Virus record (IMG/VR): IMGVR_UViG_3300025864_000004
Coordinates: 1-50,950 of that record
DNA length: 50,950 nucleotides
DNA from: a virus
Direction: 5' to 3' (one strand)
The position numbers and the translations under genes were made by a program. Positions 16,436-23,023 of this stretch are shown piece after piece (the stretch's first letter is position 1; the number at the start of each line of letters is the position of its first letter). Below the pieces are notes generated by a model. The model was not told the DNA's origin. It ran no database searches and saw only the letters and a program-made list of their open reading frames with translations.

Positions 16436-16792
16436 ACACCTATGCATCACGCCCATGCCCTATGCTACTGCCTTCCCTGCTACATACGGGACAAGGGTAG
16501 TAAGAGTGGGTGCGACTCGGGCAAGCGCATGCAAGATCGCCCTATATGGAAGCCCTATATAAGGCCCCTCTATAGAAGGCCCCTATAGGAAGGCCCTATA
16601 TAAAGGCCCCTATATGGAAGCCTTTCTATAGAAGACTTTCCCTGTCCCGATTCGCTTTCTGAGTCATTCCTTAACAATCCCGTTTCTGCTAGGCTCGACT
16701 TATGCAAGATTGGATTTGCTTATACAGTCTAGGAGATGTACTATGTGGGCAGACTTAAGCTAAAGAAATCAAACGCAAACAGGAGGAAGATC
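16436..16792. other. Non-coding stretch upstream of plus-strand genes
   Basis: I see no convincing gene between 16350 and 16792. This part holds the seven-copy repeat (16539-16635) and a run with TTTGCTTATAC near 16717-16727 that may be the -10 of a promoter for the gene at 16793, though no good -35 or GGATGG box is present. Confidence 0.6.
16539..16635. repeat. Seven-copy TATA-centred tandem repeat (iteron-like)
   Basis: Seven units of 12-16 bp run head to tail: GCCCTATATGGAA, GCCCTATATAAG, GCCCCTCTATAGAAG, GCCCCTATAGGAAG, GCCCTATATAAAG, GCCCCTATATGGAA, GCCTTTCTATAGAAG. Each has a GGCC-C start, a self-complementary TATA core and a GAAG end. Length and core vary, unlike a CRISPR. Best guess: an iteron array for a replication initiator or a partition/regulator site. 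Confidence 0.7.
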
Positions 16793-17017
16793 ATGAACAT
16801 ACGACGCAATCTCTGGCAGGATGAACGCATCGCCTATCGGTCGGCAATCTACCGCCGCGCTACGTTGCGCTCCATGATCAACGATCACAATGCAGGCACA
16901 TTCGACCTTGACGGCCCGCACTTGAATTATTGCATGGACGGTATTTGCGCAGAGACACAAAGCGCACGGAGTATCCTCTACCGCACCCGCGCCCGTGTTC
17001 TCGGGTACAGCCGCTAA
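16793..17017 (+). CDS. Basic hypothetical protein, 74 aa
   Basis: The start is chosen at the ATG preceded by AGGAGGA; an in-frame ATG at 16736 is possible but overlaps its SD sequence. The first half is Arg-rich and helical (RRNLWQDERIAYRSAIYRR). The second half has a single CxxxxC (CMDGIC). It is the first gene after the repeat region. No family is recognised. Confidence 0.65.
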   Translation: MNIRRNLWQDERIAYRSAIYRRATLRSMINDHNAGTFDLDGPHLNYCMDGICAETQSARSILYRTRARVLGYSR

Positions 17018-17075
17018 CCTCATCACATACGAAGCCCACCGGCTCTTGAGGGAGCCTTTGGGCTGCCAAGACCCA

Positions 17076-17089
17076 CCCAGCCAAGGGAG
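17076..17089 (+). promoter_or_regulatory. Start-associated leader motif CCCAGCCAAGGGAG
   Basis: The 14-base motif ends 5 nt before the ATG at 17095 and includes the SD sequence (GGGAG). Copies stand before the starts at 18959, 20848 and 29745, with an orphan at 18907. A GGCTC...GAGCC hairpin (17041-17056) lies upstream. Confidence 0.65.
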
Positions 17090-17094
17090 CAGCC

Positions 17095-17280
17095 ATGACA
17101 GCACAGCACAAAGCCGAGAAGACCGCCCGGCAGCTAGCTTTTGCAGCCGCGCTCGCAAGCTGGCAACGGCTCGACGGTACGCGAAGCGACCTAGGCTCAG
17201 CCATGAGACTTGCAGCGATCCGCAACAACGGAACCACGCACACAGCAGCCCCGCTTGTCGTCAACGAAACTCGGAACTAG
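17095..17280 (+). CDS. Small helical protein, 61 aa
   Basis: The start is fixed by the GGGAG SD sequence in the shared leader motif. The protein is Ala/Arg-rich and probably helical over its first 45 residues, ending with Thr/Asn-rich residues. No domain is recognised. The next mini-gene starts 9 nt after its stop. Confidence 0.65.
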   Translation: MTAQHKAEKTARQLAFAAALASWQRLDGTRSDLGSAMRLAAIRNNGTTHTAAPLVVNETRN

Positions 17281-17289
17281 GAGGATGCC

Positions 17290-17346
17290 GTGATTTGCCC
17301 AAAAAGACCACACAAACAATGCCCGTTCTGTCAAGGTCACCACTAA
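17290..17346 (+). CDS. Mini zinc-knuckle peptide, 18 aa
   Basis: GTG preceded by AGGAGG at ideal distance opens an 18-codon frame containing CPKRPHKQCPFCQGHH: three Cys and three His, enough to bind zinc. Its length is below normal annotation limits, but the SD sequence, the neighbouring spacing and the composition match the zinc-ribbon genes around it. Confidence 0.45.
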   Translation: MICPKRPHKQCPFCQGHH

Positions 17347-17358
17347 GGAGCAGGGAAC

Positions 17359-17625
17359 ATGACTGAGAATCAAAACACCATCGACCCCAAGCGCCGCGCC
17401 GAAATACTCGCCAGAGCTTCAGGCAACGATACGCACGCACTACCGAATCACTGCGCTACCTGCGGGCATTACCGCGAATGGCACCGCTGCCTTGTTGGCG
17501 GCGTAAGCAAGCCCCGTAAGGCTGCCGACATCGCTTGTCACCTCTACACCACCGAACGTGCTAGCGACATGATCGACGACGGTTACGGCATCAGGGCGCG
17601 CGGTGGGCTGGTGTACTTCGGGTGA
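17359..17625 (+). CDS. Cysteine-containing protein, 88 aa
   Basis: ATG with AAGGAGCAGGG upstream. CATCGHYREWHRCLVGG (near residues 32-48) is a Cys/His zinc site, followed by a Lys/Arg stretch and another Cys-His (CHLY). This compact pattern is common in phage accessory proteins. It is coupled to the next gene by TGATG. Confidence 0.7.
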   Translation: MTENQNTIDPKRRAEILARASGNDTHALPNHCATCGHYREWHRCLVGGVSKPRKAADIACHLYTTERASDMIDDGYGIRARGGLVYFG

Positions 17626-17789
17626 TGATTGACGCACCCCTACATATCTTCGACACGTCCGAGTACATCGGGCAGGGTAAGCAGGCTACGCTAGATATAG
17701 CCATTGATGAGAGTGCGACGCAGGGCAGGGCTGAGGCTCCTCAGCAGAAGGCTAAGCAGATGCCCGGGCAGACGGAAATGGAGAGCTGA
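17625..17789 (+). CDS. Hypothetical protein, 54 aa
   Basis: The ATG overlaps the previous TGA (TGATG). A short N-terminal strand-rich part (APLHIFDTSEYIGQGKQATLD) precedes a Gln/Ala/Glu-rich tail, probably disordered. The next gene begins 4 nt after its stop. No family is recognised. Confidence 0.6.
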   Translation: MIDAPLHIFDTSEYIGQGKQATLDIAIDESATQGRAEAPQQKAKQMPGQTEMES

Positions 17790-17793
17790 GAAC

Positions 17794-18051
17794 ATGCGCC
17801 AGTATTCCAAGGACCCCATGGGCGCAGAGTTTGTATACGCCATCGCGGGAAAACGCGAAACCGACCAAGCGACAGTAGGTGTCCGGGTCACGTTCGCAAG
17901 TGACGTTTATTACACGACGTGGAGGATCGACGGGAGCACCGTATACCGTCGCCAGTACAGCGGACGCAACCTGCGACACCTAAATCAGGTAATAACCGAC
18001 CTCCGCGAGGGTTTGCCGAGCTACTCAGAACAGGGAGCGTGGAAGACGTGA
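17794..18051 (+). CDS. Hypothetical protein, 85 aa
   Basis: ATG with GGAG upstream in the end of the previous gene. The middle (ATVGVRVTFASDVYYTTWRID) suggests a small beta-sheet domain followed by a helix (LRHLNQVITDL). Its stop overlaps the GTG of the following gene, which encodes a protein of similar composition. No function is known. Confidence 0.65.
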   Translation: MRQYSKDPMGAEFVYAIAGKRETDQATVGVRVTFASDVYYTTWRIDGSTVYRRQYSGRNLRHLNQVITDLREGLPSYSEQGAWKT

Positions 18052-18260
18052 AGCAATCACGGCACGTATACGGCAGGCACATAAGAGACACCGAAGCAGA
18101 ACGCGCGTGGAGCGTGGCCACGTGCCACGACGAAGGAACAGCGGCCCTGATAGCTGCGCTCCTGAACGCTCACGCCGAAGACAACAAGAGTATGGTGGTC
18201 CGTTACGGCACAACGTCACTCAAGCTCGCACCATTCAAATACGACGGAGGAGCGTTCTAA
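18048..18260 (+). CDS. Hypothetical protein, 70 aa
   Basis: GTG overlaps the previous stop (GTGA) and has GGGAG 10 nt upstream. The AERAWSVATCHDEGTAALIAALLNAH segment resembles the small phage domain in which a strand WxVATxxxE is followed by a helix that counts as an 'AxxIxxALN' unit. It may share ancestry with its upstream neighbour. No function is assigned. Confidence 0.65.
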   Translation: MKQSRHVYGRHIRDTEAERAWSVATCHDEGTAALIAALLNAHAEDNKSMVVRYGTTSLKLAPFKYDGGAF

Positions 18261-18323
18261 CCAACAGTAAAGACGGTGAATCTGTCAACAGGCTTTGCCA
18301 AACGCGAGACAGGAGTACGCACC

Positions 18324-18650
18324 ATGAGCGAAGACACCAGCACACTGAGAGGATTGCTAGCAGACTTCCGAGACACACTCGAAACGGACCGCGATAACAT
18401 CCTAGAATCCTCCGAGCCCGAAGACGTGTTACACGAGTACGCCGACTCCGCCGTACCGGTCTACACGGCCGACCTCATGCGACTGGCTGCTGATGATATC
18501 GGGCTGGCAACAGCCGAGCCCGAGTGCGGCCCTGCGTTTGACGGCTCACCTACTCCCGCGAACATTATCACAGCGAACGTGTATGAGGCCTTGCTCGCTG
18601 AGGGGTACGAATGGCTGCGCGAGGTGCAGGACGAGGACGACGACGACTAA
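18324..18650 (+). CDS. Acidic helical protein, 108 aa
   Basis: The start is set by AGGAG 9 nt upstream of the ATG; an earlier in-frame start lacks one. The protein is strongly acidic with a DEDDDD end. It has helical segments DVLHEYADSAVPVYTADLMRLAAD and NVYEALLAEGYEWLREV, a helix-Pro-helix layout seen in several phage hypothetical proteins. Acidic small phage proteins can mimic DNA or bind host proteins, but no evidence points to a target. Confidence 0.7.
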   Translation: MSEDTSTLRGLLADFRDTLETDRDNILESSEPEDVLHEYADSAVPVYTADLMRLAADDIGLATAEPECGPAFDGSPTPANIITANVYEALLAEGYEWLREVQDEDDDD

Positions 18651-18657
18651 CTGACGC

Positions 18658-18687
18658 TTGACTACGCACCGCCATCGGGTGTAGGAT
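18658..18687 (+). promoter_or_regulatory. Sigma70-type promoter
   Basis: TTGACT (18658-18663), 18 nt, TAGGAT (18682-18687), 27 nt upstream of the ATG at 18714. It lacks the GGATGG box of the other promoters. It would drive the long run of small genes to 22198. Confidence 0.55.
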
Positions 18688-18713
18688 TGACCAAAGGCTA
18701 ACGGAGGGACACC

Positions 18714-18860
18714 ATGCGCGCTATAGAGGATATGGAAATCAAGGAAATCATCCGCCTAATGCTCACCGATTGGGACAGGTTCACCGATCAAGAACGTGAA
18801 GATGCTATTACCGAAGCCGCAACCGAGTTTCTAGACCGCCGCCATCGGGTTGCCGGGTAA
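18714..18860 (+). CDS. Small acidic protein, 48 aa
   Basis: ATG follows GGAGGGACACC, a good SD sequence, just after a promoter. The protein is a probable helix pair (MEIKEIIRLMLTDWDRFTDQEREDAITEAATEFLDRRH split by a turn), acidic, with no recognised domain. A long GC hairpin follows its stop. Confidence 0.65.
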   Translation: MRAIEDMEIKEIIRLMLTDWDRFTDQEREDAITEAATEFLDRRHRVAG

Positions 18861-18870
18861 ACTGGAGAGT

Positions 18871-18900
18871 GAGGGTCGGGGGTTCGCGCCCCCGGCCCTC
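18871..18900 (+). other. 12-bp GC-rich hairpin in a leader
   Basis: The left arm GAGGGTCGGGGG (18871-18882) pairs with the right arm CCCCCGGCCCTC (18889-18900) through one G-U pair, with a TTCGCG loop. It has no U-run, so it is a weak terminator at best. It lies just before two copies of the CCCAGCCAAG leader motif, much as a hairpin precedes the motif of ssb. The T-arm-like look is discussed among rejected items. Confidence 0.65.
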
Positions 18901-18906
18901 CGTCCA

Positions 18907-18952
18907 CCCAGCCAAGAGCAGACCGAGACAGTGTACACCCAGCCAAGAGGAG
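18907..18952 (+). promoter_or_regulatory. Two copies of the CCCAGCCAAG leader motif
   Basis: CCCAGCCAAGAG at 18907-18918 and CCCAGCCAAGAGGAG at 18938-18952. The second supplies the SD sequence for the ATG at 18959; the first has no start codon behind it and may be a duplication remnant. Confidence 0.65.
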
Positions 18953-18958
18953 ACACAA

Positions 18959-19147
18959 ATGAGCGATACTTGCAAAGCCTGCGGCCTGCCCATTACTGGC
19001 ACACGCGGCGAGACGACGCACACACTAGAGCACCGTGACGGCACACGAACCGTCGCAAAGGACCCCGGCCCGTATCACTACCCCGCTTGTATGCCACCTA
19101 TCGCGTGGAACCACGTGCGGCCCGTATCGGTGGTGCGCAATGTTTAG
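18959..19147 (+). CDS. Zinc-binding small protein, 62 aa
   Basis: The start is fixed by AGAGGAG in the leader motif. CKACGLPITGTRGETTHTLEHRDG followed by YHYPAC is a typical Cys-pair/His/Cys zinc site (split here at the Gly-rich turn). It overlaps the start of the membrane peptide at 19140. Confidence 0.7.
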   Translation: MSDTCKACGLPITGTRGETTHTLEHRDGTRTVAKDPGPYHYPACMPPIAWNHVRPVSVVRNV

Positions 19148-19250
19148 GATCACAAGCGCAGCCGATGTCATCGCGTGGTGTCTGTTCACCACCGCCACCG
19201 CCGTTATCCTGCTCGACCTTTGCATACTGTTCTGGCTGGCAGCGCCATGA
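19140..19250 (+). CDS. Single-membrane-segment peptide, 36 aa
   Basis: ATG lies inside the end of the previous gene and its stop overlaps the next ATG (ATGA). Residues 11-33 are a hydrophobic helix (VIAWCLFTTATAVILLDLC). No other feature is seen. It is one of five such mini membrane peptides in the genome. Confidence 0.55.
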   Translation: MFRITSAADVIAWCLFTTATAVILLDLCILFWLAAP

Positions 19251-19441
19251 CTGCCACCGCCACCCAGGAGTTGTGCTGCCCAAATTGCGGAGCTGACTCC
19301 CACTGCTCCCGCCTTTGTGACGAGCGAGGAGACTGGGGAGCTGCCGATCAGGTAGTCACCTGCAATATGTGTGGGAACGTGTACGGTCACGCCGTGCCTG
19401 TCAGGTACATCATCGAGGCTTGGAAGGTAGGGACACCATGA
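19247..19441 (+). CDS. Zinc-ribbon protein, 64 aa
   Basis: ATGA overlap with the previous gene. CCPNCG near residue 10 and CNMCGNVYGH near 40 form a four-Cys ribbon with intervening CSRLCDERGDWG. The C-terminus (VPVRYIIEAW) is a short strand/helix. It resembles Lar-like and other small phage zinc ribbons, but no specific function is recognised. Confidence 0.72.
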   Translation: MTATATQELCCPNCGADSHCSRLCDERGDWGAADQVVTCNMCGNVYGHAVPVRYIIEAWKVGTP

Positions 19442-19611
19442 GCACAATCGCTTGCCCGCGATGTCTAATGGCTATGCGTGCGCCGTCGTTTGTGGATAAC
19501 GGCGCGTGGCCTTGGGTTCTGTGTGCTACGTGCGCTGCCAAGCTGGACCCCGACGGTTGGTATCTTGAGTCGGGCGACCAAGAGTTCGACTCCGAGGGGA
19601 GCACGACGTGA
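19438..19611 (+). CDS. Zinc-ribbon protein, 57 aa
   Basis: ATG overlaps the previous stop. CPRC near residue 6 and CATC near 31 make the ribbon, with a Trp-rich loop (NGAWPWVL). It has an acidic tail. Coupled by GTGA to the next gene. Confidence 0.7.
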   Translation: MSTIACPRCLMAMRAPSFVDNGAWPWVLCATCAAKLDPDGWYLESGDQEFDSEGSTT

Positions 19612-19892
19612 GCACTATCAACAGGGAAGAGGCCGGTGTTTCCGTGCTCCCTTCCGACATCAGCGAGGTCCACGTACACGTCACGACGACCGACGCTCAC
19701 ATCCTGCCGTTCTGTGGCGGTATGAGGCTGTACTTTGACATCAACTCCTCGGAAACGCTTGACGACTTGATCGAGTCACTTATCGAGGCTCGCGCACTGG
19801 TCACGGTTGAGGCTAACAGGAGATGGACGGAAGAGATCAAGATCGACGCAGACAGCGAGTTAGTGGGCAATCCGAGGGAAGAGGCAGCATGA
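19608..19892 (+). CDS. Hypothetical protein, 94 aa
   Basis: GTG overlaps the previous TGA; the sequence GGAGCACGACGTGAGC around the start also occurs at the minus-strand starts at 22514 and 23023. The N-terminal part is strand-rich (EVHVHVTTTDAHILPFCGGMRLYFDI) and the C-terminal part helical (DDLIESLIEARALVTVEANRRW). No family is recognised. Confidence 0.68.
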   Translation: MSTINREEAGVSVLPSDISEVHVHVTTTDAHILPFCGGMRLYFDINSSETLDDLIESLIEARALVTVEANRRWTEEIKIDADSELVGNPREEAA

Positions 19893-20143
19893 GTGCTGTT
19901 GACGAGTATGAGGCCGTGAGGCATGACATCAACCACAGCGGGTTCCCGCCATTCAGCGGGGAGCAGATGTCTCGTATTCGTGACGCTGCCGACGCCGCTA
20001 TCGCTCAACTGACGTGGATGCTGGACACCTTTATGCACAACCGGACAAGGTACATGAAGATTCGGGGCGGGTACGCCGACATCTTCAATCTCGTGAAGCA
20101 GGACTTAGCGGACGATTACGAGAGGCGATTCGATGATGACTGA
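19889..20143 (+). CDS. Helical hypothetical protein, 84 aa
   Basis: ATG overlaps the previous stop (ATGA). Three helices are likely, including RIRDAADAAIAQLTWMLDTF; the C-terminus is acidic (RRFDDD). The next gene overlaps its last 11 bases. The function is unknown. Confidence 0.68.
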   Translation: MSAVDEYEAVRHDINHSGFPPFSGEQMSRIRDAADAAIAQLTWMLDTFMHNRTRYMKIRGGYADIFNLVKQDLADDYERRFDDD

Positions 20144-20297
20144 CGAAGAACGCGACTCTTGGGAGTGGGACCGTTACCAACAGCACATGCACCAACTGGA
20201 GGTAGAGGAAGCCGAGAAGGATCGCATCATAGATGAGGCGTTTCTGGCCTACGAGGCTGAGGGTTTCGAGGAAGAGGTGGAGGTGCCCGCATGTTGA
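20133..20297 (+). CDS. Highly acidic helical peptide, 54 aa
   Basis: Tandem ATGs within the end of the preceding gene open a 54-codon frame ending TGTTGA, overlapping the next ATG. More than a third of the residues are Glu or Asp; it is probably one long helix (HQLEVEEAEKDRIIDEAF). The partner is unknown. Confidence 0.58.
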   Translation: MMTDEERDSWEWDRYQQHMHQLEVEEAEKDRIIDEAFLAYEAEGFEEEVEVPAC

Positions 20298-20545
20298 CCT
20301 GTGGATCATGCACGGATAAGGACTGCCCCGATACTGGGACCAGCCACACGGCTTGTGACGTATTTACCCAAGACGACATCGAGGAAGCGCTCCCAGACTG
20401 GCAGCCCACGCTAGCAGACTTTGAGAAGCTTGAGAAGCTTTACATCGAGAGCCTGGACGAAGTTACCCGACTTGAGGCTCGTATCGCAGGCTTTGAGAAA
20501 GCTATAGCCGAGCTGGTGCGCTGGGCGCAGGATGAAACGCCATGA
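20291..20545 (+). CDS. Cys-rich N-terminus plus coiled coil, 84 aa
   Basis: ATG overlaps the previous gene. CGSCTDKDCP and a later Cys form an N-terminal zinc site, followed by an acidic helix and a coiled coil (LYIESLDEVTRLEARIAGFE). It combines the two recurring themes of this genome, small zinc sites and short coiled coils. Confidence 0.7.
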   Translation: MLTCGSCTDKDCPDTGTSHTACDVFTQDDIEEALPDWQPTLADFEKLEKLYIESLDEVTRLEARIAGFEKAIAELVRWAQDETP

Positions 20546-20766
20546 GCGCCCCATGGGGAGACAATAGCAGACCCGACAACGGTTGCGGCTTCTGCTCCGA
20601 CTTCCAGCGCATGAAGGACGACCCCGAGGTTTGCTGGGGATGTCCCCACGACCCCAGTGAGGAGGCTTCAGCGCTCGGCTACTCCGAGTTCGAGTGCCCG
20701 GTGTGTGGCGCTCCCGGCAGGGGCTGTACCACCTGCCTAGCCGAACTGAGATGCGACGTAGCATGA
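20542..20766 (+). CDS. Cysteine-rich zinc protein, 74 aa
   Basis: ATGA overlap. Nine Cys residues in 74: CGFCSDF, CWGCPHD, CPVCGAPGRGC and CLAELRC. This is enough for two zinc ions; the end resembles a rubredoxin-like knuckle. The stop overlaps the next mini-gene. The function is unknown. Confidence 0.7.
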   Translation: MSAPWGDNSRPDNGCGFCSDFQRMKDDPEVCWGCPHDPSEEASALGYSEFECPVCGAPGRGCTTCLAELRCDVA

Positions 20767-20828
20767 TCTGGATATACGCAGCCATACTAATTATAGGCTG
20801 GCGCATCTTCGTCGGCCACTACCACTAA
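20763..20828 (+). CDS. Single-membrane-segment peptide, 21 aa
   Basis: ATGA overlap with the Cys-rich gene; MIWIYAAILIIGWRIFVGHY is almost entirely hydrophobic. It is followed immediately by a leader motif. Its small size makes the call tentative. Confidence 0.5.
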   Translation: MIWIYAAILIIGWRIFVGHYH

Positions 20829-20842
20829 CCCAGCCAAGGGAG
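20829..20842 (+). promoter_or_regulatory. Start-associated leader motif CCCAGCCAAGGGAG
   Basis: Identical 14 bases to 17076-17089, ending 5 nt before the GTG at 20848; it provides the SD sequence. Confidence 0.65.
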
Positions 20843-20847
20843 CAGAC

Positions 20848-21030
20848 GTGGAAACCATGTACAAGACGGCACCGCCGATTGAAGAGACAGAGCTAGAGTT
20901 CTGGCGTCGCAAGGCTCAGGACCGCGCAACCTTCATCGCTGAGCAGGAGGCCACGATCCTCAAGCTGAGGGGCCTATTTGATGACATCCGTGATATTTGC
21001 GAAGAGGAGATTGGGGAGCCGCTCCGATGA
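20848..21030 (+). CDS. Coiled-coil peptide, 60 aa
   Basis: GTG is placed 5 nt after the leader motif; an ATG three codons later is also possible. After an acidic N-terminus a heptad-like helix runs to the end (LEFWRRKAQDRATFIAEQEA and on). Its stop overlaps the next ATG. Confidence 0.62.
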   Translation: METMYKTAPPIEETELEFWRRKAQDRATFIAEQEATILKLRGLFDDIRDICEEEIGEPLR

Positions 21031-21290
21031 GCGCGCTCGACGAACTGCGGGATGCGATGGTCGGCCTCGCTCTCGACCTCACGCAGTCACACAGCGATGC
21101 GGGGTACGCAGAGCGCTTTGGCTGCAACCGCTGCATCGCCCTGCTCGACGCCTTCGAGGCCGTGCATCCGGGGCTGGTGGATGGGACGTGGAAGTGTTCG
21201 TGCGGCTCCGTGTATAAGCAGTACAGAGCCCTGTCCCAGGACGGTAGCGGGTTCACTACTTGCTACGCTTGCGCCAAGGAGTCGAAATGA
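21027..21290 (+). CDS. Zinc-ribbon protein, 87 aa
   Basis: ATGA overlap. A helical N-terminal part contains CNRC (near residue 31) and is followed by CSCGSVYKQY and CYACAKESK near the end. The middle (DAFEAVHPGLVDGTWKCSCG) resembles phage zinc-ribbon proteins with a leading helix. The function is unknown. Confidence 0.68.
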   Translation: MSALDELRDAMVGLALDLTQSHSDAGYAERFGCNRCIALLDAFEAVHPGLVDGTWKCSCGSVYKQYRALSQDGSGFTTCYACAKESK

Positions 21291-21703
21291 GGGAATCGCT
21301 ATCGTCCACGCGGGGCAAGATAGGCGGGAGCAGGTACAGCCCGCTAACGGCTACTTCGATCGCACGGGGCGGCGCAAACGTCCAGTATGTGCCCATCGAG
21401 CGCCGCTGCGCTTGCGGGAACCTGCTAAGCGGCTACAACCTAGAGCTATACTGTGAGGTGTGCCTGAAGAAGCGGAGCCTTGCTGAGACGGCACCCAGGC
21501 CCAAGGGTGGCTCCATCGTGCCGGAGGTGCGGGAGCGCCTGCTCAGTCACCCCGACTTCACCGACTACTATGGATACTATCGGAGTCTGGGCTGGTCACA
21601 CAAAAATGTGGACTGCGCCATGAGCGCTGCTAGGCGGTATTTCGCCCGAAGAGGTGTGATGCTGATAAGCCAGCGGGGCAAGGGGTACAGGCTTGACACC
21701 TAG
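21287..21703 (+). CDS. Zinc ribbon plus winged-helix-like protein, 138 aa
   Basis: The ATG overlaps the previous stop and has AAGGAG upstream. After a basic start, CACGN near residue 45 and CEVC near 60 form a zinc knuckle. The C-terminal half has helices (VPEVRERLLSH, KNVDCAMSAARRYFARRG) and an end VMLISQRGKGYRLD that looks like a wing. It might bind DNA, perhaps as an early regulator. No named family is recognised. Confidence 0.65.
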   Translation: MRESLSSTRGKIGGSRYSPLTATSIARGGANVQYVPIERRCACGNLLSGYNLELYCEVCLKKRSLAETAPRPKGGSIVPEVRERLLSHPDFTDYYGYYRSLGWSHKNVDCAMSAARRYFARRGVMLISQRGKGYRLDT

Positions 21704-21756
21704 CAGCCGCCAGGACTACACTACGCAACGATAATAGGCGAGAAGGGAGGTTTGTC

Positions 21757-22044
21757 ATGCCTAGGCCGAAGGTAACGGTAGACGATGTACCCGTTGAGCA
21801 ATACTACAGCGGGGCCGTGATCTGTGAGACGTTCGGATTTGGTGCCGTGTACCTATCGAAGTTGAAGCGAGAGCCAGGGTTTCCTTATCTACCGCTGCCC
21901 GGTGGAGAGGCACGCTATCGCATCAGCGAGCTTGAGGAATGGTTTCGAGCACACGGTAGAGATGGCGAAGGTAAGAGGCACGCGGCGCAGGCTGCCCGCG
22001 CCAAGGTTGCGCGCGCCGCAATCGGGAAGAACGGCAAGAGATAG
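21757..22044 (+). CDS. Excisionase/MerR-like helix-turn-helix protein, 95 aa
   Basis: A good SD sequence (AAGGGAGG) precedes the ATG. SGAVICETFGFGAVYLSKLK looks like the first helices of an HTH_17-type domain, and GEARYRISELEEWFRAHG is the characteristic recognition strand and C-terminal helix of excisionase/MerR-like proteins. A basic Ala/Lys/Arg tail follows. It could be the recombination directionality factor for int or a transcription regulator; it is the clearest DNA-binding fold in the plus-strand block. Confidence 0.68.
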   Translation: MPRPKVTVDDVPVEQYYSGAVICETFGFGAVYLSKLKREPGFPYLPLPGGEARYRISELEEWFRAHGRDGEGKRHAAQAARAKVARAAIGKNGKR

Positions 22045-22054
22045 GAGGGAGAGC

Positions 22055-22198
22055 TTGCCAACCACCGCCTGTATGCACTGTGGCACTGAGGAGGGTTTGG
22101 AGCCCGTGGTCACGTTCGAGGGGTACGTCTGTGAAGACTGTAGAACGGACCCGGCACTAAGGGACGGAGCGGTGCTGAGAGAGACGCTCGCAGCTTAA
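22055..22198 (+). CDS. Zinc-ribbon protein, 47 aa
   Basis: TTG start with AGGAGGGAG upstream. CMHCGTEEGLEPVVTFEG then YVCEDCR is a minimal four-Cys zinc ribbon. It is the last gene of the plus-strand run, just before the terminator. Confidence 0.65.
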   Translation: MPTTACMHCGTEEGLEPVVTFEGYVCEDCRTDPALRDGAVLRETLAA

Positions 22199-22201
22199 CG
22201 A

Positions 22202-22238
22202 GAAGAGGGGGCTAGGGTATTTCCCCGGCCCCCTCTTC
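22202..22238. terminator. Bidirectional terminator hairpin
   Basis: GAAGAGGGGGC (22202-22212) pairs perfectly with GCCCCCTCTTC (22228-22238), an 11-bp stem with a further GGG/CCC inside the loop. Plus-strand genes end at 22198 and minus-strand genes end at 22239, so it separates convergent operons. Confidence 0.85.
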
Positions 22239-22514
22239 CTACCTACGGGAACTCATCGGGCGCTCATCGGGGCGGGCACGGAGGTCTGCAAGCACCATCT
22301 CGTCATCGACGATGAGGTCTATATCTGCGACTCTGCGATACTCACCTACCATCAAGAGCAGCATCCGGTCCCGCTCCGCCAGCGCGGCCTCCAGCTCGGC
22401 GATGGCCGCGTCAGCTGCGTTCATGCCGCGCAAGACATCCTGGAGGTCTAGCGTTCCGGTGCCATCTTTCCACGCGGCCCACGCCATCGCCGCTGGTCCC
22501 TGTTCCGTGCTCAC
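22239..22514 (-). CDS. Coiled-coil protein, 91 aa (paralogue family)
   Basis: GTG with GAGGAG upstream; an open frame extends further but without an SD sequence. The central IAELEAALAERDRMLLLM is a leucine-zipper-like coiled coil shared with proteins at 24743, 26394, 28846 and 22652. The 28-base leader (complement of 22512-22539) is nearly identical to that of the 27-aa gene at 23279. It is the last gene of the replication operon. Confidence 0.68.
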   Translation of the reverse strand: MSTEQGPAAMAWAAWKDGTGTLDLQDVLRGMNAADAAIAELEAALAERDRMLLLMVGEYRRVADIDLIVDDEMVLADLRARPDERPMSSRR

Positions 22515-22651
22515 GTCGTGCTCCTCTGATTGATTTGCCTGTGGTAATCTATCCTCATGTTCAACCTCGCTGATAGCCTGTTTCAAGTGCGTGAGCGGTC
22601 GGTGGCGGCGCTGAATGCGGCGGTGGTGGAGGCGGGGAAGCGGGCAGAGGG

Positions 22652-23023
22652 CTAGTCCCTCTCTGCGTCGTACCCCTTCATAGCGGCGGCGATGACAGAC
22701 TGCAGCCGCTTGGCCTCCGACTCGGCCTTCAGTTTTGCCCTGCAGTATTGGAGTATGAGTTTCCCGGCGTTGACCTCAGACGCTTCGTGCAGCCGTTGTT
22801 CTTCAGCCAGCTCGCCCTCGGCCTGCTCCTTGTTCCCCCGCTCGTGGTACATCGTCGCCATGGCTTCGTCGCGCTCCGCCTCCAGCTCGGCGATGCGGGA
22901 GTGGATGCGGCGCAGCGCACAGTACGGGCACTTGTCCTCCTCCACGTCTTGCGGGTGACCCTCGGCTGGTAGGTAGTCGTAGACCAAGCCGAAGTCTTCT
23001 TCCTGTGGCGTCAGGTCGCTCAC
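22652..23023 (-). CDS. Zinc-knuckle coiled-coil protein, 123 aa
   Basis: GTG start overlapping the previous gene's stop, with GAGGAGCACGAC upstream. An acidic N-terminus contains CPYC near residue 34. The rest is a long coiled coil beginning RIAELEAERDEA. It belongs to the IAELEA paralogue family. A 137-nt gap without a minus-strand gene follows. Confidence 0.7.
   Translation of the reverse strand: MSDLTPQEEDFGLVYDYLPAEGHPQDVEEDKCPYCALRRIHSRIAELEAERDEAMATMYHERGNKEQAEGELAEEQRLHEASEVNAGKLILQYCRAKLKAESEAKRLQSVIAAAMKGYDAERD

Noticed and set aside
16400-16442. DtxR/IdeR iron box
   Set aside because: TTAGTTAGGCAAGCCTAAC is only partly similar to the 19-bp consensus; the symmetry axis differs.
16539-16635. 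Possible CRISPR array
   Set aside because: Units are only 12-16 bp, directly adjacent and unequal, with no spacers.
18862-18910. tRNA T-arm-like sequence (GGGGGTTCGCGCCCCC) ending in CCA
   Set aside because: The loop is six bases, not seven, and no matching 5' acceptor strand or anticodon arm lies at the right distance. It is better explained as a hairpin.
22557-22655. Plus-strand frame of 32 codons starting ATGTTCAACC
   Set aside because: It lies beyond the terminator in a minus-strand operon with no SD sequence.
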